DNA of 64,000 nucleotides from Bretschneidera sinensis (taxonomy: Eukaryota; Streptophyta; Magnoliopsida; Brassicales; Akaniaceae): assembly GCA_023935145.1 (NCBI GenBank), contig CM043700.1:71272120-71336119 (forward strand), read 5' to 3'. The notes beneath the pieces were generated by a model. That model saw only the letters and a list, made by a program, of their open reading frames with translations. It was not told the DNA's origin and made no database searches. Position numbers and translations under genes: made by a program. Each line of letters starts with the position of its first letter. Position 1 is the stretch's first letter. Positions 57,046 through 64,000 of this stretch are shown here, in pieces.

Positions 57046-57921
57046 ATGGGTTCAAATTTCGTTGTTGAGAACTTTGATGGAAAGGGAGATTTTTCCCTGT
57101 GGAAGCAAAAGATCAAGGCTGTTCTTATGCAACAGAAGGTGTACTTGGCTATTGGAGAAGATGATGCTTTTCTAGCAAGTATTACGGAGGACCAGCGGAT
57201 TGAGATGAAGAAGATGGCATACAACACCATTTTCTTGCACATGTCGGATAGTGTCACAAGGGAGTGCAGAGACTCGAAAGATCCAACTGTCATATAGAAG
57301 AAACTATATGAGTTGTTTCTTACCAAAACTCTCCCTAATAAGATATATCTTCTTAAAAGAATCTTTTCTTTTAAAATCGATCCTAATAAAGAGTTGCAAG
57401 ATAATCTTGATGTATTTAATAAACTAGTTCAGGATTTGGCTAGTTGTAGTATAAAGTTCCCAGATGAACAATTGGTTGTTATTTTGTTAAATTCTTTTCT
57501 TGATTGTTTTGAAAGTTTGATTAATGCAATTGAATATGGAAGAGATACACTAACCAAGGAAATCATGATTAATGCTATAAGGGCTCATGATTTCAAGGCC
57601 AAGATGAGGGAAACATCAAGTGGAGAAGGGTTGTTCATTAGAGGAAGGCCAGTAACTCAGAATGGTAGTAGCATTCATGGCAACTACTATGAGAAATCAA
57701 AGGGTAGAGGGCAGAGCCATGGGAGATCGCATTCCAAATCAAAGTTTGGAGGGAAGCGATGCTTCCACTGCAATAAGGAGGGTCACTTCAAGAATGACTG
57801 CAAGAAAAAGAAGTGGGATAAGAGAGAAAGAAGTCATACCAACAATAGAGAGGCTTCAGTTGCCAAAGGAGAACAACAAGATGATGTTCTTGTTGTGTGC
57901 TCAAATGTGAGCAGGAGGTAA
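57046..57921 (+). pseudogene. Copia gag with zinc knuckle
   Basis: The start ATG at 57046 gives MGSNFVVENFDGKGDFSLW, the UBN2 gag N-terminus. A TAG at 57295 replaces the Trp of the expected IWKKLYEL. Gag continues in the same frame (PNKELQDNLDVFNKLVQDL, INAIEYGRDTLTKEI) to the zinc knuckle CFHCNKEGHFKNDC with intact C-x2-C-x4-H-x4-C spacing. A TAA at 57919 replaces the Gln before the protease. This is the best preserved gag in the window and has only one internal stop. Confidence 0.92.
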
Positions 57922-59484
57922 GGCAGTAAGAAATGGATCATGGATTCCGGGTGCACTTATCAGATGTGCCCTCATCGGAATTGGTTCAAGAATTTTCAAA
58001 AAACCAATGATGGAAAGATTTTCTTGGGGAATGACACTTCTTGCCAAGTGAGGGGGATAGAAGACATCTAGTTGAGGATGTTTGATGGAGTCACAAGGCT
58101 GCTGTGGAATGTGAGGTATCTTTTAGATTTGAAAAGGAATTTGATCTCATTGGGGTAGGATTCCATGGGGTATACATATAAGGCAAAGAGAGGAAAGATC
58201 AAGGTAACCAAGGGATCGTTGGTAGTGATCAAAGCAGCAATAAAAGATGGACTCTATGAGATAATCAGAGAGACAAAAATCAAGGATCAAGCAGCAATTT
58301 TGATGGCTGAGATGGATAGGGCAGCTCTTTGGCACACTCGCTTGCGACATATGAGCGAAAAGGGCCTGTAAGTTCTTAGCAAGGATGGTCTACTTGGTGG
58401 TGACAAAGTAGAGAAACTTGATTTCTGCGAGTGTTGCGTTGTTGGGAAGCAACACCAGGTCAGCTTCAACACCGGAGTGCACAAGTCTAAGGGCATTCTT
58501 GACTACATTCATTCGGATCTTTGGGGACCAACAAGAACACCAACACAAGGAGGTAATCGTTACTTTCTTTCTTTAATTGATGATTATTCAAGAAAGGTTT
58601 GGGTTTATTTGCTTAAAAATAAATAAGATGCTTTGAATAAATTTGTGGTGTGGAAAAATTTGCTAGAGACTCAAACAGGTAGGGTAGTTAAGGCTTTACA
58701 AACCGATAATGGTTTAGAATTTTGCAATCAGGATTTTGATAAATTCTGTGAGTTAAATGGGATTCTTAGACATAGAACAGTTGTAAAAGCACCTCAGCAA
58801 AATGGAGTTGCTGAGAGGATGAATAGGACCCTTATGGAAAAGGTTAGGTGCATATTAATTGGGTTCGGTTTACCAAAATATTTTTGGGGGAAAGTTGTGT
58901 CTACTGCTGCATATTTGGTTAATAGATCACCCTCTAGAGCTTTAGAGCTCAAGACTCCCGAAGAGATGTGGAGTGGGAAACCCCCTGAGTTGAACAACCT
59001 TAGGACTTTTGGATGTGCTACATTTGCACATCAAAAGGATGATAAACTTAGCCCAAGGTCTAGAAAATGTGTATTTCTAGGGTATGGTGATGGGGTTAAG
59101 GGGTATAGGTTGTGGTCCTTAGAACCAAAAAGAATGAAACTCATAATAAGTAGGGATGTTATTTTTAATGAATTGTTATTTCCCTATTTGGAGAAAACTA
59201 ACCCTGCAGGGGCTAGCAAGCAAACCAGTCCGGAATTTGTGGAGTATAGCATCAAAGAAAATTCAATTCAGGTAAAGCAAGAAAGGCAAGAGTGTTCGGA
59301 CCAGGTAGAGCCCATTGATGAAGGCCATGCTCAGGATACTCAAGATGAGGCTGAACTAGAAGGGGTTGATGCAGCAAGTCAGAATGACTATCAACTCACA
59401 AGGGACTGGGGAAGGAGGATGGTCAGACCACCTTTTAGATATGGGTTTGTGAATGCTAATGTAGCAGCTCTTTGTTCAGAATAA
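57922..59484 (+). pseudogene. Copia protease, GAG-pre-integrase and integrase
   Basis: The frame of gag continues. The protease reads IMDSGCTYQMCP. The GAG-pre-integrase domain has AALWHTRLRHM and FCECCVVGKQH. Integrase has all three catalytic residues: HSDLWGPTRT, QTDNGLEFCNQ and QQNGVAERMNRTLME. The C-terminal part keeps TPEEMWSGKPPELNN and LGYGDGVKGYRLWSLEP. Stops interrupt it near 58072, 58156, 58369 and 58624, and at 59482. 58633-59484 is open for 283 codons. It is the reference copy against which the integrase deletions in copy 1 were recognised. Confidence 0.92.
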
Positions 59485-61062
59485 GGGATGGTTGAACCAA
59501 AAACTTACATGGATGCCATGGAATGTAAGGATTCGTCAAAGTGGCAGCTAGCTATAGAGAAAGAAATGGATTCTTTGGGGAAGAACGACTCTTAGGAATT
59601 GGTGCCCAAACCAGAAAAACAGAGTGTTGTGGATTATAGGTGGATCTATAAGATCAAATAAGGGAATCCTCCAGGGGATGAAGTCTGGTATAAAGCTAGG
59701 CTGGTGGTGAAGGGGTTCACACAAAGAGAAGGTATAGATTTCATCGAAATATTCTCACTGGTTGTGAAATACAAGACGATAAGAAAAGTGTTAGCAATGG
59801 TGGTCCAATTTAATTGGGAGATTGATCAAATGGATGTGAAGACATCGTTCTTACATGGAGAGCTTGATGAGACCATCTACATGAGGCAACTCGAAGGCTA
59901 TGAGGAAGGAAGGCAGGGAGAGTTGGTGTGCCAATTGAAGAAATATCTCTATGGCCTGAAGCAATCACCTCGACAATGGAATAAGAGGTTCAATTCCTTT
60001 GTAACTAGCTTGGGTTTCATGAGGAGCTACTATGATTCGTGTTTGCACTACAAGGTGCATAAGGTGAAGGAAAGTGGTGATCATCCTCATCTATGCTGAT
60101 GATATGTTGCTGGTTGGGAGCAGCATGGAGAGGATAGAAGAATTGAAGTCTCAACTCAGTTCGAAGTTTGAGATGAAGGATCTTGGCCATGCACAGAAGA
60201 TCCTTGGGATAAGCATAATCCGGGAAAGGAGAGAAACAGATTAAAGATTTCTCAGACTTCCTACATAGAGAAGATGGTATCTAAGTTCTCTATGGAAGAT
60301 AACAAACCAATGAAGGTTCCACTTGCTGGTCATTTCAAGTTCTCCAGTGATCAATGTCCAAGATCAGAGGCGAAGAAGAAGGAAATGGAAAAGGTCCCTT
60401 ACTCTAGTGCGGTTGGTTCAGTTACGTTCACCATGGTAAGCACTAGACTCGACATTGCTCATACAATAAATATTCTCAGCAGGTTTATGAGTAATCCTGA
60501 AAAGAAGCATTGGCTTGGGATGAACTGGTTGCTGAGGTATTTGAAGGGAAGCCTAGATGTGGGGCTGGTTTATGAGAAGAGGGGTAAGTCCATCTCTCTT
60601 AAGGGTTATGCGGATTCGGACTATGGAGCAGACCAGGATAAAAGAAGATCGATTACCTCCTACTTCTTCAACTTAAACGAATATTGTATAAGTTGGAAGG
60701 CTCAGTTGTAGCTGGTGGTAGCACTCTCAACAATCGAGGCTGAGTACATAGCGGCAACGGAAGCCATTAAGGAGGCTATGTGGTGCAAAGGGTTGTTAGA
60801 AGAGTTGAAGGTCTTGAAAGAGCAGGTGGTGCTGTATTCAGATAGCCAAAGTGCATTGCACTTGTGTAAGGATCTAGTGTTTCATGAAAGGACAAAGCAC
60901 ATAGATGTTCGGTATCATTTCATTCGGGAAAATGTTACGGAAGGATGCATTCATGTGGACAAGGTAGCCACGGAGGAAAATCCTGCAGATTTACGCACCA
61001 AGGTTCTACCTCTAAGTAAGTTCAATCATTGCCTTGAACTTCTTAGGATTGGAGTCGGTTGA
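59485..61062 (+). pseudogene. Copia reverse transcriptase and RNase H
   Basis: The same frame continues with ECKDSSKWQLAIEKEMDSL, KGFTQREGIDFIEIFS, QMDVKTSFLHGELDETIYM and YLYGLKQSPRQW. Stops lie near 59596 and 59662. An insertion near 60070 shifts the frame just before the catalytic motif, which reads YADDMLLVG in the shifted frame (copy 1 has YVDD), and a second change near 60230 restores the original frame. RNase H follows with [29 protein letters not shown] and [12 protein letters not shown], with a TAG at 60709, ending at 61062. Confidence 0.92.
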
Positions 61063-61143
61063 TATGGTGACTCAAGTTGAGTTTGGATCCTGAGTTCTCT
61101 GCACAATTTGTTCGGGTTTAATCGCTTAGACAAAGGTTGAGAT

Positions 61144-62046
61144 TATTGGTATTTGTCTAAGGTTTAAACAAGGTTTGAAGAGGTTCAACATCAGGTCTTG
61201 GTGCCTAGGCTCAAAGTGTGCATGCCTCAGCCTCCAGGAACTCCAGAAGATGGGAGAGGAGCTGTGCGCTACGGCCCAAGGTGTGCGCGCCACAGCCTGG
61301 CCCTGTGTGCCTCCGCTTAGAGACCCCAGGCCGCGACTTCCAGTAAGGATGAAGAATGGTATGATTCAGCCCTCTTCAGGCCGTGGCTTGCCCTGTTCTA
61401 GCCTGCAGCTTGAAGGCACACCTGATGCTTATGTTTCAGTCTTTTGAAGTGTGTGTGATGCATGATCAATATGCACAGGATCACTTAGACTTGATCAAGG
61501 GCTATGGTTGATTTGTCCTCAAGATCTAAGGGTGGATATTGACCTTCAAGATTGGTCAAGAAGTTGGTGCACTATATAAAAGGTCACCTAGCTTCAATCT
61601 AAACAGGTGTGAAACAAGTTTTGAACACAAATGATCATCATACAAGAGAATTCAAGTGCAAGTGTGAGAGTGCAAAGACACAAAAACACAAGAGATGCAC
61701 TAGAATAGATCTCAACCAGAAAGGCTGGTTGTAAAGAGAGAGTAGTATAGATTGGGTAGAGGGCTTTGTAATAGTTCTTATCACTTTCTTTCTTCTCTTA
61801 TTTGGTTCTTCAATAACTTATGGATTCTTGAAGAGGTGTTGCTGTAATCTGTAAGAACTCATTGATTTAGTGCAGAGAGTTCAGAGGAACTCACGGGGAC
61901 GTAGGCTATTGCTGAACCTCGATAACAATTGTTGTGTTCTTTCTTTTCTTTAATTTATGTTTCTATTTTCGATTCATTACAAGTCACTCTAGACTTGGGT
62001 GTTTGGAAGATTACCTCGTGGGCATCTTGAGGGTGTTTTCCCAACA
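61144..62046 (+). repeat. 3' LTR of copia copy 3
   Basis: It starts tattggta (second base changed from the TG consensus) and ends cccaaca, 903 bp. TATA box at 61573-61580; GC-rich block at 61195-61420. Confidence 0.9.
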
Positions 62047-62051
62047 CTTTT
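62047..62051 (+). repeat. Target-site duplication ctttt, right copy
   Basis: Exact match to 56170-56174. Confidence 0.88.
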
Positions 62052-64000
62052 CCTTTATATCTTTCTTTTATCCTTTTCTTTCAAAAATTAAAATCTTCAC
62101 TATTTCCTATTCTTCTTTGAATCCCTTAGCTTTTGTCCTTCCTTGACAACCAAAAGCACTTCGTAATCCATTTCATAGAAACACTTGATCATTTTACGAA
62201 TAAGTCAATTCTATTTACGGTTATTAATCCCATTCTACAAATCTACATTCTAATTTTATCACTTAGTTTCCTTCAATAATAACTTATCTAATTTATTTTT
62301 AAACTTTTCTTTACCTCCCAAAGATTTTCCTTTACATGACTTTTCCTTTGGTGTTAATCGTACTTCAAGTTTTTCTATTCTCTTAGAATCTTTTTGTCTC
62401 TTTAAATAAGTTCATAAATCAAATCTTCTACTCAAGAATTTATAACTCACCTCAAATAATCATTTCTCTTGCTTAGTAGGCTCTCTACCTCAAAATTTTC
62501 TAAGGATCTTTATCTTGTAACCTTATGGTTATTAATCCTTATATTAACAAATTCTCACACCAATTCCCCAAACAATAAGTTTCCAAATTTCTAACTTCCT
62601 ACTCATTCATACATTCAACATCTCAAATCATACTTAAAATCTTACCTTAAAACTTATAATTTTATCTCTTCACTAACTCATCCTTCATACTTTTATTTCT
62701 TCCCCTTACAATCATTCTATCCCTAATACCTTTAATAACTTCTTACTTTTCACATTTTACTCTTCAAAGAAAGTTCCAACTGAATCAATAATTAGTTACA
62801 ATTATGTAAATTCTCAAATCTAAACTGATATGTTCTCAACTTCTTGATTTGCTATCAAAATCATAAATTTATTGAGTTACTCAATCTCCTTCCAATTTTA
62901 ACAACATGGTCCAGTACAAGCATCTAATAAATTTCTTCATCATTCTCAAGTTCCAATATCTCCTTCCTTTTTACAACAACTAAATAGTAACATAGATTTC
63001 CTTGATTCTTACTTGATCTCTTATCATTTATTTTACCGAAATATAATATCTCTGTCTTTCTACTCTAACTCTATCCTTTCAAAATCTTTACACGATCAAA
63101 TTATTTTCTTGACTTAACGACACCTTCAAAATAATCAATATCTATAGCACAAAATCTTAGTCAAATCTCAAATAGCATCCCTTAACTTAATCATAAATGG
63201 TACCTTCCTTCACGTACTTAGTAAAGGTCTACTTTCAACTCTTTTAAGTTTTTCAATTACTCCTTGGTTAGCTTAAGATCTTCCTTAGAGATTCAAAACA
63301 TTTAGTAACCTCTAATCTTTCAAACTATTTCACTGATAAACATTTCTTTTAACACTAACCCTTCTTAGGGTGTTTAGAACCGTAAATGTTCTTAAGATAT
63401 TATTCCTCTCTCGGAATCCTCGTTCTATCTTCCATTTTCCTTGTTCAACTATCTCTTGGCTTTGTGTACCACATCCATCTCTCTTCTATGCCACATTTCC
63501 AATATACATCTAATTAAGCAACAATTCTTTCTCTAAGAATACATGACATGCCTTCGCGAATACAGAAATCCTTCTAACATTAATGACCATCATTTCTATT
63601 AGTGCAACCATATCTACAACAAGTCATGCATAAATATTTTGATTTCCTATCGCTTCAAAAATATGAATTTACCTTCACATATATATTACCATAACCAAGT
63701 CAATATTCCTTAAATTTGCATGTTTTTTAAATAAAGTAAAACCATCGAGTCCACAATAACTAATTCCAACCATTTAATCATTTCTTCCAAAAATCATAAT
63801 CAAGAGTTTCTAGGTTTAAGAATGAATTCATCATCTTCTTATATTGAACTTAATTTAAATTCAAGATTTATCACACCTTTCTCCCTTCACAATTTTTCTT
63901 ATATTAGTTTCCATTTTTCTAGTTGCTTTAATAAGGTTCATATTCACCTCAAAAACTTTACTTGTAACTTATCTAGCATCATTCATGCTTCACTCAACTA
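62047..64000 (-). mobile_element. LARD-like internal domain, minus strand, continuing past the window
   Basis: No coding sequence is present. On the minus strand the part near 63050-63120 matches the tcaagagag...gtgtaaag segment of the plus-strand copies (38830, 51535) and of 13745-13835, and ttgttgtaaaa...ggaagg near 62970 matches the following part. It belongs to the element whose 3' LTR is LTR E; the 5' LTR would lie to the right of the window. Confidence 0.6.

Larger units (their letters stand above)
56175..62046 (+). mobile_element. Full-length TNT1-94-like Ty1/copia element, copy 3
   Basis: LTRs lie at 56175-56917 (truncated) and 61144-62046, with one polyprotein frame between. Exact 5-bp duplications ctttt flank it. 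Length is 5872 bp. It belongs to the same family as 18433-24419. A deletion near 56917 removed the last roughly 160 bp of the 5' LTR, the primer-binding site and part of the leader, so the copy cannot be reverse transcribed again. The polyprotein region is otherwise almost complete, with nonsense changes and a pair of compensating frameshifts. Confidence 0.95.

Noticed and set aside
1..64000. Bacterial defence, toxin, secretion or other operon-type system
   Set aside because: Nothing supports a prokaryotic origin: all recognisable proteins are plant transposon remnants, without operons or ribosome binding sites.

Overview
This window is plant nuclear DNA and reads as a nested retrotransposon cluster. 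It is AT-rich. The coding remnants belong to plant Ty1/copia, Ty3/gypsy, L1-type LINE and CACTA families, and two element families carry primer-binding sites for plant initiator tRNA-Met. A eudicot host is likely from the TNT1-94-like copia type, but the species cannot be read from the window. No intact host gene, tRNA, rRNA, CRISPR array or bacterial feature is visible. Every recognisable protein-coding stretch is a transposon remnant broken by stops or frameshifts.

The oldest layer is a family with no recognisable coding capacity and long LTRs of about 1.7-3.1 kb, resembling a LARD (large retrotransposon derivative). Its LTRs start TGTAGAG and end GTTACA, have an initiator-Met primer site, and enclose a non-coding internal domain of about 3.3-3.5 kb. 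Copies are LTR A (1759-4880, minus), B and B2 (about 7950-11831, plus), an internal domain (12641-15950, minus) with LTR D (15967-17709, minus), LTR F (24425-26003 plus 38624-38821), an internal part (38822-40435), LTR C (40436-45252, plus), a second internal part (45253-52750), and LTR E (53675-56009, minus) with internal sequence to 64000. Several copies are joined LTR-internal-LTR-internal, as expected from recombination between copies.

Younger insertions sit in this layer. Three TNT1-94-like copia copies of one family are present: a minus-strand pol fragment at 1-1758, a full-length copy at 18433-24419 (target duplication acaat) and a full-length copy at 56175-62046 (target duplication ctttt). 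A different, small copia element lies at 45314-49696 (minus). A gag-protease-only Ty3/gypsy element lies at 26004-38623 (minus, target duplication tatga) and itself carries a full-length L1-type LINE at 28854-34256. A non-autonomous CACTA DNA transposon lies at 41986-44027 (target duplication att) inside LTR C, and a second CACTA end fragment at about 52751-53130.

The target duplications give the order of events: LARD layer first, then gypsy, copia and CACTA insertions, then the LINE inside the gypsy element. The best leads for something little described are the non-coding long-LTR family with its conserved promoter, leader and splice-donor layout and repeated minisatellite expansions, and a GC-rich repeat module shared by the LTRs of the copia and gypsy families. 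The stretch 4881-7949 is the only part that could hold low-copy, non-transposon sequence.
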